Part shown: piece by piece, positions 1 to 6,337 of the stretch
How positions within the stretch are numbered: position 1 is the first letter of the stretch
Layout of the letters: every line of letters begins with the position of its first letter
NCBI GenBank assembly: GCA_938041695.1
Contig: CALISI010000013.1
Span: forward strand, 1 to 38,383
Direction: 5' to 3'
From: an uncultured Actinomyces sp.
GTDB taxonomy: Bacteria > Actinomycetota > Actinomycetes > Actinomycetales > Actinomycetaceae
Length of the DNA: 38,383 nucleotides
Made by a program: the position numbers and the translations under genes
Notes under the pieces: generated by a model
The model's input: only the letters and a program-made list of their open reading frames with translations
Database searches by the model: none
What the model was told of the DNA's origin: nothing

Positions 1-220
1 GCGACTGAATGTCGACCTTCTCCCCCTGCAGCCAGATCTCGCCGCCCGGGTCGGACTTGTGGATACCGGTGAGCACCTTCATGAGCGTGGACTTGCCCGC
101 TCCGTTCTCACCACAGAGACCCAAGACTTCACCGGGTCGAAGGTCGAGGTCCACGTCGGACAGCGCCTTCACGCCGGGGAACGTCTTTGAGATCCCCTTT
201 AGCTCTAGTAATTTCGTCAC
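1..220 (-). CDS. Sugar ABC transporter ATP-binding protein, N-terminus (partial)
   Basis: Only the first 73 codons are in the window; the gene runs off the left edge. The GTG at 220 is the first possible start, because an in-frame TGA lies two codons upstream, and a purine-rich GGGGTGAGAA precedes it. The N-terminus reads as an ABC ATPase of the CUT2 (RbsA/MglA/XylG) type: a KGISKTFPGVKAL opening typical of the family, then Walker A GENGAGKST at about residues 38-46, followed by LMKVLTGIH. Such proteins power pentose or galactose-type sugar uptake and normally have two ATPase domains in about 500 residues. The substrate cannot be told from this fragment. It is host DNA, outside the prophage. 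Confidence 0.9.
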   Translation of the reverse strand, partial: MTKLLELKGISKTFPGVKALSDVDLDLRPGEVLGLCGENGAGKSTLMKVLTGIHKSDPGGEIWLQGEKVDIQS

Positions 221-409
221 TTCTCACCCCTTGGGTACCAGTAACTTCTCTGTTTCTGGAGTTTTCTTCCCCGGCGTCGTTAACGCTAACGGTCATCGTT
301 CCGGAGAATCGCCCTCTTCGGCGTCTCCTTTAGAGTAGAGCATCACAGGGGCCTACGCGACCCAAATCGAATAACGCGTAACCAAATCGTAATCAAACAT
401 CAGCGAGCG
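221..409 (-). promoter_or_regulatory. Upstream region of the sugar ABC gene with LacI-like palindrome
   Basis: This 189-bp gap has no gene. It holds GTTAACGCTAAC at 279-290, whose GTTA...TAAC arms resemble LacI-family operators, which commonly control sugar ABC transporters. It also holds ATAACGCGTAAC near 371-382 flanked by two direct copies of CCAAATCG (362-369 and 383-389). No convincing -10/-35 pair was found. The operator role is inference from motif shape and the downstream gene. Confidence 0.4.
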
Positions 410-766
410 TCAGCCTGACAATTCCGCAGCATTCTGCAGATTTTCAATGACCGTCCGTGCGACACTGTCGAGCCATTCCTGCTCAACGGCGCATTGCTTG
501 AGATGAAGTTTCCCCCGCTCCAGATCGTGAGGCATCCCCTCTTTCTCCCACTCAGAAAATCCCTCACCACGGATAGTTGTCGGAAAAGTTCCGTGAACGT
601 TCACGACGCGCCACCACGGGACTCCACCGCCCCAGTCATGCATGATCCGCCCCACAACGCGCGGACCGGTACCGACCGCCTGCGCGATCATGCCATACGT
701 TGCCGCACGCCCCGGCGGAATCTCCTCCACAACCCGCAGGACGGCTTCAACGAGTTCTTCCCTCAC
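410..766 (-). CDS. Alkyltransferase-like (ATL) DNA repair protein
   Basis: A 118-residue protein made only of the C-terminal DNA-binding domain of O6-alkylguanine-DNA alkyltransferases (IPPGRAATYGMIAQAVG, then RVVGRIM). The active-site PCHR of true alkyltransferases is replaced by PWWR (in GGVPWWRVVNVHG), so the acceptor cysteine is missing. Known ATL proteins bind O6-alkylguanine without repairing it and hand the lesion to nucleotide excision repair; that role is assumed here from the family. The GTG start at 766 overlaps the stop of the small upstream gene by four bases (GTGA), suggesting coupled translation. It is a host gene left of the prophage. Confidence 0.85.
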   Translation of the reverse strand: MREELVEAVLRVVEEIPPGRAATYGMIAQAVGTGPRVVGRIMHDWGGGVPWWRVVNVHGTFPTTIRGEGFSEWEKEGMPHDLERGKLHLKQCAVEQEWLDSVARTVIENLQNAAELSG

Positions 767-888
767 AGCTCAATCATCCTCTCGACCGCCCACAACACCT
801 CGCGGGGGTCGATCGGCACCACCGCGAGATCCGCGTCCGCCATAGGCCCAGGCTCTTGTCCCAGTAGCCCGGACACCTCCGGGTTCAC
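763..888 (-). CDS. Tiny 41-residue protein, unknown
   Basis: A short frame overlaps both neighbours by four bases: its GTG at 888 sits in the TGA stop of the 885-1943 gene, and its TGA sits in the GTG of the ATL gene. The product begins MNPEVSGLLGQEPGP and ends REVLWAVERMIEL, with an acidic middle (MADADLAVVP). The same frame stays open and protein-like upstream of 888, to about 1015, as if it were the tail of an older, longer reading frame. No domain is recognised. The GTGA/GTGA arrangement is the main support; it could also be a fragment. Confidence 0.4.
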   Translation of the reverse strand: MNPEVSGLLGQEPGPMADADLAVVPIDPREVLWAVERMIEL

Positions 889-1943
889 GACGTGTCCATC
901 AGCACTGACAGGCTCCCCGGCGTCGCCACCGTGCCGCTCCCATCGCTCAGGCCAGCGAGCCCGCTCGGGCGGCCACGGCCTCGTCGAGAAGCGTGAGCGT
1001 CCTCCCCGTCGTTAGCCGACAGTGTGGCCTCGTCTCCCTCCCTTGGAGGCACCGACCGCAAATCGGAAGGCTCCCGGACGAACGCGTCGCCCACCTGGTA
1101 CGTGACGCCGGCACAATCCAGGATGCGTAGATGCGCGCAGGGCGCTCTCCACATGCTCTCAGCGCGGCAAACCACGAAGGCACACGCATGATAGTCTCCC
1201 GCACGCAACGCATCGGCGACGGGCGAACCCTCGGGCGCGACGCCAGAGATTCCGCGCAGGACGCGGAACGTGTTCCACAGAGGCTTCTCACCCAGCTCCA
1301 TCGCCTCAGCAGGCAGCCAACGCAGGCCGTCCACTTTGCCCGTGCGCGGGCCGAGGCGCGTGAAGCCTCGGACGAACCCAACGATCTCGCTGGGTAGGAT
1401 CTCATCAACCTTCACGACGCGCGTGCGATGCAGCTCCACGAGCGCACGATCCCTACTGATCCACACGCGCATGAGACGAGGCTTCTGCGCAGCCTTAGAG
1501 TGCAGCGCCCACACGTCGAGACGCATCCTCGCCCACGAGGCCGGGGCAAGCTCGCGCCTCGGCTGAGCCACGTCGCTGGACGCTTCCAGCATCGCCAAGT
1601 AGCTGCTCTTGTCGAGCATGACCTTTCCCAGCTGACTGTCGTGAAAACGCCGCGGGAAGGAGGCCCCCTGCTCCGGGCTCCCCCAGATGCTCGCGGCCAT
1701 CACGAGACGGTCAGCGTCGCCACTCCCCCGGGGCCGATCCAGCCACTCTCGCCAACGATCTCCGAAAGCCGCGTAGCTCTCTCGCAGGCGCTTCTCACGC
1801 TCGGCCGCAGTCTCTCTGGGGGCGACGGGTCCATGCTTCTTCTTGCGCGGCTTTCTCGCGGCCTTGACGATCACTTCAATAACCGTGGTAGCAACGAAAG
1901 CGATGACCAGAATGTGGTAGGCACGATCAGCGATAGCCTGCAT
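885..1943 (-). CDS. Membrane-anchored protein of unknown function
   Basis: The 352-residue product starts at an ATG preceded by GGAG. Residues 9-27 form a single hydrophobic segment (YHILVIAFVATTVIEVIV) followed by a basic patch (RKPRKKK), which predicts an N-terminal anchor with a cytoplasmic body. The soluble part is mixed alpha/beta with many W and R residues and no recognised catalytic motif. The last 50 or so residues are low complexity, and in that stretch the two other frames also look protein-like (see the small 763-888 gene), so the original C-terminus may have been disturbed by a frameshift. It is a host gene next to the integration site. Confidence 0.6.
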   Translation of the reverse strand: MQAIADRAYHILVIAFVATTVIEVIVKAARKPRKKKHGPVAPRETAAEREKRLRESYAAFGDRWREWLDRPRGSGDADRLVMAASIWGSPEQGASFPRRFHDSQLGKVMLDKSSYLAMLEASSDVAQPRRELAPASWARMRLDVWALHSKAAQKPRLMRVWISRDRALVELHRTRVVKVDEILPSEIVGFVRGFTRLGPRTGKVDGLRWLPAEAMELGEKPLWNTFRVLRGISGVAPEGSPVADALRAGDYHACAFVVCRAESMWRAPCAHLRILDCAGVTYQVGDAFVREPSDLRSVPPREGDEATLSANDGEDAHASRRGRGRPSGLAGLSDGSGTVATPGSLSVLMDTS

Positions 1944-1972
1944 CTATCCGCTCCTCCCCGATCAACAAAAAG

Positions 1973-1996
1973 CCCCGAGTTCATGAGAACTCGGGG
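1973..1996 (-). terminator. Rho-independent terminator of the original tRNA-Asn
   Basis: CCCCGAGTTC, a four-base loop and GAACTCGGGG form a perfect 10-bp stem, followed on the minus strand by C and TTTTTG. It lies just past the displaced tRNA 3' half, so before integration it would have ended tRNA-Asn transcription. Confidence 0.85.
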
Positions 1997-2001
1997 CATC
2001 T

Positions 2002-2040
2002 GCTCCTGCGACTGGATTCGAACCAGTAACCGTCCGGTTA
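2002..2040 (+). other. attL, displaced 3' half of host tRNA-Asn
   Basis: The 39 bases match 36090-36128 at 34 positions. Read on the minus strand they are the variable region, T-arm and acceptor 3' strand of tRNA-Asn ending at 2003, without a 5' half: the sequence beyond 2040 does not restore a proper anticodon stem. The T-stem here is ACTGG/CCAGT against GTTGG/CCAAC at the right junction. Fully identical stretches are TGGATTCGAACCA (2013-2025) and AACCGTCCG (2028-2036). Crossover in the second is favoured, because both T-stems are internally paired. Confidence 0.85.
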
Positions 2041-2269
2041 TCGGCCTAGTCGCAATGTTACCTATCTGTTTCCATCATGCCCTAGCTGGGACAACACCGA
2101 CGACCTTCCTTCCATCGCCTAGATTACGGCATCTTTCCGGTGGACACGCTCGCACCGTCGCGAGACAGTGAACCATCCACCAACACTTACCCCACAAAGG
2201 TCGCAACAGGGGGCCTGCTCATTCCCCCTTCCGCGAGCGCGGGGTGCTGCGAGAGAATCAGGATGCCAC
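2041..2269 (+). promoter_or_regulatory. Phage attachment arm and integrase leader
   Basis: The sequence between the att core and the integrase ATG has no independent gene in the prophage. In the excised phage its first 82 bases (to the TAG at 2120-2122) would extend the repressor frame. It contains three CCTAG pentamers at 2045, 2081 and 2118, spaced 36 and 37 bp; CTAG is rare in high-GC actinobacterial DNA, so these may be arm-type integrase sites. No clear promoter was seen. Confidence 0.45.
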
Positions 2270-3067
2270 ATGACACACTTCTTGGACTGGGACACGGCCG
2301 TCGCAGACTGGACGACCGCCATGCAAGCCGCTGGCCGATCGCCGCGAACTATCCGGCTCTACATCTGCCATCTACAGAAGGTCATCCGCGAATGCCCCGA
2401 TGGCCCCGCCTCCGTGACCTCGACTGACCTGCGGTATGTGCTCTCCGCAGGGTCATGGAAACCTGAGACGCGCAAGAGCGTGCGCGGGTCTGTCGCGGCC
2501 TTTTTCCGCTGGGCTCACGGAGCAGGCTTCATCCCTGCCGACCCCGCTCATGGGCTGGCGGCCGTGCGCGTGCCCGCCGGTGTCGCCCGGCCCGTCCCTG
2601 ACGACGTGCTCCACGACGCGCTCGCTCGGGCTGATGAGCGCGACCGCACGATGATTCTCCTCGGCGCTTACGCGGGCCTGCGCTGCATGGAGATCGCGCG
2701 CGTCCACTCCCGCGACTGGGACGGGAGTGGCCTCTACGTCACTGGCAAGGGAGAAAAAACCCGCTACGTCCCGATCGTCCGCATGGACCTGCGCCGCGCC
2801 CTTTCTTCCTGCGACGGCTTTCTGTTTCCCGGTCAAGACGGCGGGCACCTCTCGGCTGGCTACGTCTCAAAAAGGCTCGCGCGCGCACTCCCCGCCGGTT
2901 GGACCGGGCACACCCTCCGGCACCGCTGCGGAACCGCTATGTACGCCGGCACGCGAGACCTACTCGCCGTGGGCGCAGTACTCGGACACGCTCGCCCCGA
3001 GACGACGCGCCGGTATGTGCGTCTGCCGGACGACGCCCTCATTAGCGCCGTGCGAGCTGCCGCCTAG
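2270..3067 (+). CDS. int: Tyrosine recombinase (phage integrase)
   Basis: A 265-residue integrase when started at the ATG at 2270 (AGGA eight bases upstream); longer upstream starts lie in the attachment arm. Residues 1-90 are the SAM-like core-binding domain. The catalytic set is complete: R138 (AGLRCMEIA), K160/K163 (TGKGEKT), H214-x-x-R217 (GHTLRH), H240 (LGHARPE) and nucleophile Y249 (TRRYV). It recombines attP with the tRNA-Asn attB. It is compact and lacks an obvious arm-binding N-terminal domain. The C-terminus ends ...SAVRAAA, similar to ssrA-type degradation tags. In the circular phage it lies directly downstream of the repressor on the same strand. Confidence 0.95.
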   Translation: MTHFLDWDTAVADWTTAMQAAGRSPRTIRLYICHLQKVIRECPDGPASVTSTDLRYVLSAGSWKPETRKSVRGSVAAFFRWAHGAGFIPADPAHGLAAVRVPAGVARPVPDDVLHDALARADERDRTMILLGAYAGLRCMEIARVHSRDWDGSGLYVTGKGEKTRYVPIVRMDLRRALSSCDGFLFPGQDGGHLSAGYVSKRLARALPAGWTGHTLRHRCGTAMYAGTRDLLAVGAVLGHARPETTRRYVRLPDDALISAVRAAA

Positions 3068-3102
3068 CTACTCACTGTTTTGTAGATCACATTCATTCCA
3101 GG

Positions 3103-3183
3103 TTGCACTATACGTCGCGCACAATGTATAGTTAAGTCATCGGGAGGGAACAAGCCCCCCGAACCTCAGAAGGAGAAAACATC
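3103..3183 (+). promoter_or_regulatory. Promoter-leader module, copy 1
   Basis: TTGCAC (3103-3108), an 18-bp spacer and TATAGT (3127-3132) form a good sigma-70-type promoter. The leader contains CGGGAGG...CCCCCCG (3141-3161), a hairpin with a seven-base loop, then AAGGAG just before the ATG at 3184. From the -10 to the Shine-Dalgarno it is almost identical to the module at 4272-4352. Confidence 0.8.
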
Positions 3184-3549
3184 ATGGCCCGCAAGATGAC
3201 CGAAGCTCAGCGCGAAGCACTCGCGAAGGCTCACGATGCGCAGCGTGAAGCGCAGCGCATTGCGGACAGCGCCCTCTATGCCCAGGCTGCCGAGCGCCTT
3301 ACTGCCGAGGATCGCGAATGGCTCCGCGAGACCATCGCCGCCGCACAGCCCCTCCCTTACGAGGGCGATTTCGCCAATGATGAGGCGCGCGTTAAGTGCG
3401 CCATCGTGGGCGGGCATCATGTTCGCACCGAGGAAATCGCGGTGCGGATCGGCCTGATCCGCGAGGGTGCGACCGTCGACATGATCATGGCCGCAGCCCC
3501 CGAGGAGATCGCGAAGCTCGTCCTCCACATCGGAATCGATAACCTGTGA
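3184..3549 (+). CDS. Small acidic protein behind strong promoter, unknown
   Basis: A 121-residue soluble protein with an excellent Shine-Dalgarno (AAGGAG). The first 35 residues (MTEAQREALAKAHDAQREAQRIA) look like an amphipathic, charged helix, followed by a compact alpha-rich region with RTEEIAVRIGLIREGATVDMIM. No domain is recognised. It is the first gene of a plus-strand block just after the integrase, has its own promoter, and is separated by a hairpin from an HTH gene that resembles the YdiL/Aca2 group. Small first genes of such pairs are sometimes anti-CRISPRs or other counter-defence proteins; here that is only a hypothesis from position. It could equally be a regulatory or superinfection-exclusion protein. 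Confidence 0.7.
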   Translation: MARKMTEAQREALAKAHDAQREAQRIADSALYAQAAERLTAEDREWLRETIAAAQPLPYEGDFANDEARVKCAIVGGHHVRTEEIAVRIGLIREGATVDMIMAAAPEEIAKLVLHIGIDNL

Positions 3550-3555
3550 CCTTCA

Positions 3556-3588
3556 GGCGGCCCAAGCTGAAAATCAGCTTGGGCCGCC
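3556..3588 (+). terminator. Strong hairpin between small gene and HTH gene
   Basis: GGCGGCCCAAGCTG (3556-3569) and its exact complement (3575-3588) enclose a five-base loop. There is no T-run (CAGCACAAAAGG follows), so it may attenuate transcription or protect the upstream mRNA end, lowering expression of the HTH gene relative to the first gene. Confidence 0.6.
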
Positions 3589-3608
3589 CAGCACAAAAGG
3601 AAATTCAT

Positions 3609-4022
3609 ATGACCATGCTTCCCCTCACCCCCGCCGGGCTGAGATGCCGAAGAGAGGCCCTCGGCCTTTCCCGCGCTGACCTCGGCGTTCTCCTGGACGT
3701 CAACGAGGGCGTGATCCGCTCCTGGGAAATCGGTAAGAGTGAACCGAGGGATCCGATCAGCATTCACATGCTCCTCGGCGAGATCGAAGACGCAGCCCTC
3801 GACTGCGTCAACGAGCTCACCGAGAGCGCGGACGACGAGAACAAGGGCGCGCGAGCGCTGCCGACAGCGCTCATCACGTACCAGGACATTTTCACCTATC
3901 GTCAGAGCACACGATGGGCAAGACGGCTCCCCCTACCCTCGTACCGTGCCTGCGTCGGGCGCGCATACCAGCTCCTCTCCGATCAGGGCATCCCCGTCCA
4001 GATCGTCACCCCCTACGACTGA
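3609..4022 (+). CDS. HTH regulator, YdiL/Aca2-like architecture
   Basis: A 137-residue protein starting at the ATG at 3609 (AAAGGAAATTCAT upstream). Residues 8-45 (AGLRCRREALGLSRADLGVLLDVNEGVIRSWEIG) are a Cro/C1-type helix-turn-helix with the SWExGK turn found in YdiL (DUF1870)-type proteins. The C-terminal half is a separate helical segment (PLPSYRACVGRAYQLLSDQGIPVQIV), which also fits that group. Aca2-type proteins in this group repress anti-CRISPR operons by binding inverted repeats in the promoter or leader RNA. The assignment is from motif spacing only; an ordinary phage HTH regulator is the alternative. It is the second gene of the first promoter-leader unit. Confidence 0.65.
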   Translation: MTMLPLTPAGLRCRREALGLSRADLGVLLDVNEGVIRSWEIGKSEPRDPISIHMLLGEIEDAALDCVNELTESADDENKGARALPTALITYQDIFTYRQSTRWARRLPLPSYRACVGRAYQLLSDQGIPVQIVTPYD

Positions 4023-4033
4023 GGACAAGAATC

Positions 4034-4249
4034 ATGACTACCGAGTACCTGGGCGCTCAGGCTTTCGCCGCGCGTGTGGGCCTGAGCGTCAACACGATCA
4101 GGTCCTACCTCGCCAAGGGCCTGCTGCCTGAGCCAGACGCGGCGATCGTCACCGCGAGCGGCGAGCTGCGCGGCTGGCTGCCCGAGACGATCGACCAGTG
4201 GGCGCGGAGCCGCCCGGGGCAGGGCGCCCGCACCGACCTCACCAAGTAA
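4034..4249 (+). CDS. MerR/AlpA-type winged-helix protein, possible excisionase
   Basis: A 71-residue protein, ATG at 4034 after GAGGACAAG. LGAQAFAARVGLSVNTIRSYLAKGLLPEPDA is the helix-turn-helix and wing start of MerR/excisionase-like DNA-binding proteins, and WLPETIDQWARSRPG closes the domain. Proteins of this size near an integrase often act as recombination directionality factors, so an Xis role is plausible. It lies 11 bases after the preceding HTH gene, in the same operon. The 35372-35677 gene is a second excisionase-like candidate. Confidence 0.7.
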   Translation: MTTEYLGAQAFAARVGLSVNTIRSYLAKGLLPEPDAAIVTASGELRGWLPETIDQWARSRPGQGARTDLTK

Positions 4250-4271
4250 CCAGTACCACATTCTCTCCCGC

Positions 4272-4352
4272 TTGCACCTTACGCCGCCGACGGTGTATAG
4301 TGGAGGCATCGGGAGGGAACAAGCCCCCCGAACCTCAAAAGGAGACAGAAAC
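4272..4352 (+). promoter_or_regulatory. Promoter-leader module, copy 2
   Basis: TTGCAC (4272-4277), an 18-bp spacer and TATAGT (4296-4301), then the same leader hairpin CGGGAGG...CCCCCCG (4310-4330) and AAAAGGAGA before the ATG at 4353. The leader from GCATCGGGAG to GGAGA is nearly identical to copy 1, while the spacer has diverged, so hairpin and promoter boxes are what is conserved. Confidence 0.8.
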
Positions 4353-4745
4353 ATGGACATGCACGCCGCCACCCAAGCGTTCACCGCAGCCGCCACCAAG
4401 GCATGGACCACCTGCGACATCGTCGATATCCCCGGCTGCCCCGGCTGGGCGTTCGTCGGCCCGGCACGCCCCACAGAGGGGTTCTTCGTGGCTATCGCCT
4501 ACAACGGGCGCGAAATCGCCCGCGTTGACGGCGAAGGCCTCGACCCGATGACGGTTCACTTCTACCCGACCCCGCGTGAGGTTGTCGAGCTCGACGACTT
4601 CAAGTGGGTCATCAGGATGATTCGGCAGGGCTTCCTTCTCGCCCTCGACTCCGAGTTCAACTACTGGCTCGCGAACTGCGGGGGCTCTAGCTACCACTGG
4701 GACTTCGACCCCGGAATCGGAGTGGTATCTCCCGCCGAGGCCTGA
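4353..4745 (+). CDS. Unknown protein behind duplicated promoter
   Basis: A 130-residue protein, ATG at 4353 (a second ATG lies two codons on), with AAAAGGAGA as ribosome site. Sequence features are an aromatic-rich C-terminal half (FNYWLANCGGSSYHWDFDPG) and a central WVIRMIRQGFLLALDSEF helix; no signal peptide or membrane segment. No family is recognised. It has its own promoter and is closed by a strong hairpin at 4757, so it is a single-gene unit parallel to 3184-3549. The shared leader suggests control by the same regulator. The product is not similar in sequence to the copy 1 product, so the promoter was duplicated or captured separately from the gene. Confidence 0.75.
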   Translation: MDMHAATQAFTAAATKAWTTCDIVDIPGCPGWAFVGPARPTEGFFVAIAYNGREIARVDGEGLDPMTVHFYPTPREVVELDDFKWVIRMIRQGFLLALDSEFNYWLANCGGSSYHWDFDPGIGVVSPAEA

Positions 4746-4756
4746 CAAACAAGGAA

Positions 4757-4790
4757 GGCCCCCACCACCCGGGCTCGGGTGGTGGGGGCC
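4757..4790. terminator. Terminator hairpin, upstream copy flanking the zinc-finger gene
   Basis: A perfect 14-bp stem, GGCCCCCACCACCC (4757-4770) with its complement (4777-4790) and a six-base loop. Only TT follows on the plus strand and AAGGAA precedes it. The stem is nearly the same as the one at 5516-5550. Confidence 0.75.
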
Positions 4791-4813
4791 TTCACCGCAC
4801 AAGGAGACACGCT

Positions 4814-5509
4814 ATGAAGCAATTCGTCGACGGCACGATGAGCGCCGACGAAGCCCGCGAGCGCGGCTACCTGCCCACCCCTGAGGTGCCCGCCCTCATC
4901 GGCGTTAAGCGCGACCCACGCGAGCTCGGCAAGACAATGCGGCGCGAGGGCCTGCGGCCCGTGCGTGTCGGACACGCCTACTGGTGGAATGCTGCCGCCG
5001 TCAAGGACTGGGCGGCGCAGCGGCGGTGGATACGCGCACAGGGATCCGACCCCCACCCTTGCTCCGAGGCAGGGTGCGAGCGCGATGCCGTCTCGCATGG
5101 CCTCTGCCTCATGCACTATAAGCGCCAGCGCGGCCCGCACGCTGACGTGGTTTCGCGCGCCGGTCAGCCCGTCGGCGCTGGCGTATACGGACGTCTCACC
5201 GAGGACGCTGATGGACGGCTCATCTGCCACGAGTGTGGCGGCGCATACCTGAGCCTCGCCGCGCACGTGTACCTCGCACACGGCATGACCGCCGCCGAAT
5301 ACCGCGACACCTACGAGCTCCCACGCTCGACGAAGCTCGCCGCCGCCAGCGTGCGCGAGCGCATCAGCCGCAGCTCCTCCACACCCGAAGCCCTCGCACG
5401 CCTCGCCCAAGTCCGCGACCCCCAAGCCGCTGCCAACGCCCGCACCTCCGACACCTTCCGCGCCGTCAGCCACACACAGCGACAGCGGTATGCGGACCAC
5501 CCTGAATAA
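4814..5509 (+). CDS. Zinc-finger protein with MucR/Ros-like C-terminal finger
   Basis: A 231-residue protein with CAAGGAGACACGCT before the ATG. Three parts are visible: residues 20-75 resemble a small helix-turn-helix that ends WWNAAAVKDWAAQR; residues 83-106 carry CSEAGCERDAVSHGLCLMH, a C-x4-C zinc site; residues 136-168 carry CHECGGAYLSLAAHVYLAHGMTAAEYR, the CxxC...H...H finger and following helix of MucR/Ros regulators. The tail is basic and alanine-rich. It is probably a DNA-binding protein; whether it acts as regulator or nuclease partner is open. Near-identical terminators on both sides make it look like a self-contained cassette. No promoter is obvious in the 23 bases between hairpin and start. 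Confidence 0.75.
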   Translation: MKQFVDGTMSADEARERGYLPTPEVPALIGVKRDPRELGKTMRREGLRPVRVGHAYWWNAAAVKDWAAQRRWIRAQGSDPHPCSEAGCERDAVSHGLCLMHYKRQRGPHADVVSRAGQPVGAGVYGRLTEDADGRLICHECGGAYLSLAAHVYLAHGMTAAEYRDTYELPRSTKLAAASVRERISRSSSTPEALARLAQVRDPQAAANARTSDTFRAVSHTQRQRYADHPE

Positions 5510-5515
5510 CGAGAT

Positions 5516-5550
5516 GAGGCCCCACCACCCGCTATGGGTGGTGGGGCCTC
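5516..5550. terminator. Bidirectional terminator between convergent genes
   Basis: GAGGCCCCACCACCC (5516-5530) pairs perfectly with 5536-5550 around a five-base loop. It separates the plus-strand accessory block from the minus-strand lysis end of the late operon. The CCCACCACCC core repeats that of 4757-4790. Confidence 0.75.
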
Positions 5551-5563
5551 GTTGGCATCCTCA

Positions 5564-5938
5564 TCAGATGTCGGACTTGATTTCGCTCGGAGGATCCGGG
5601 ATGAGCGGAAGCGTCGTCCCCTCCGGAAGAGTCAGAAGAAGATCCTCAATGATGCGCTGGAGCTTGTGCCCCCAGCCGAGCGCCGCCCGATAGCGTACCC
5701 GCGTCTGATCAAGATCAGCCGTTGCCGCCTCAAGATCCTTCTCAAGCCGATCGACCTTGAGGGTCAGACGTTCAAGTTCCGTTTTCATCGCGTCGAACGC
5801 AAGAGTCAGCTCCGCTAGACGCGAGCGCTCGTGCTCGACGCGCCGCTGCGACCACCCGCTGATGAGGTTGCCACAGACGATTCCGCCCAGCCCGATGAGC
5901 GCGCCGACGACGACGTTATCAAGCTGCACCCACGGCAC
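5564..5938 (-). CDS. Lysis-cassette membrane protein with coiled coil
   Basis: A 124-residue protein if started at the GTG at 5938, six bases after AGGAGG (5945-5950); a GTG at 5941 is possible. Residues 5-28 are a transmembrane segment (VVVGALIGLGGIVCGNLI), then a long charged helix with heptad character (LAFDAMKTELERLTLKVDRLEKDLEAATADLDQTR). One TM plus a coiled coil, last in the lysis cassette, resembles the DUF2746-type proteins and spanin-like factors of actinophages; the exact role is inferred. It overlaps the holin gene end by 20 bases. Confidence 0.7.
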   Translation of the reverse strand: MPWVQLDNVVVGALIGLGGIVCGNLISGWSQRRVEHERSRLAELTLAFDAMKTELERLTLKVDRLEKDLEAATADLDQTRVRYRAALGWGHKLQRIIEDLLLTLPEGTTLPLIPDPPSEIKSDI

Positions 5939-6320
5939 CACTGTCCTCCTGACTGCGCCCCTCAGCTTCACCCTTGATGTCAGCGATCGTCTCGCCGCCA
6001 GGGGTCGTGTAGCCGATCCACTCGATGAGGGTGTGGCCGTTAATGCGGATCACGGACATCACCTGGTACACGGACCAGGCGACGCCCAGGAACATCGATA
6101 GTTGGGTGAGGAGCATTTGCCAGGTGGCCGGGTAGTGCCCGGACACCCAGACCGCGGCGGTTACGATCACGCCGATGACGACGACGACAGTGACCCGGCG
6201 GCGACGTGTCCACCACGGTTTGTCCAGGCTGGCCTGGATGAGCGGCCAGAGCAGGCCCGCCCACACGGTGATGATGAACGGGTCCGTGTGCAAACCCAGC
6301 AGCAGTTTGTTGATGTCCAT
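5919..6320 (-). CDS. Holin-like membrane protein
   Basis: A 133-residue protein; the ATG at 6320 has GAGGAAACC upstream. Three hydrophobic stretches are seen: FIITVWAGLLWPLIQASL (15-32), VTVVVVIGVIVTAAVWVS (42-59) and MLLTQLSMFLGVAWSVYQVM (about 68-87), with a charged C-terminus. Position directly after the endolysin and the multi-TM layout mark it as the holin that releases or activates the endolysin. The family cannot be named from sequence alone. Confidence 0.75.
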   Translation of the reverse strand: MDINKLLLGLHTDPFIITVWAGLLWPLIQASLDKPWWTRRRRVTVVVVIGVIVTAAVWVSGHYPATWQMLLTQLSMFLGVAWSVYQVMSVIRINGHTLIEWIGYTTPGGETIADIKGEAEGRSQEDSGAVGAA

Positions 6321-6337
6321 GAAGGTTTCCTCTTCTC

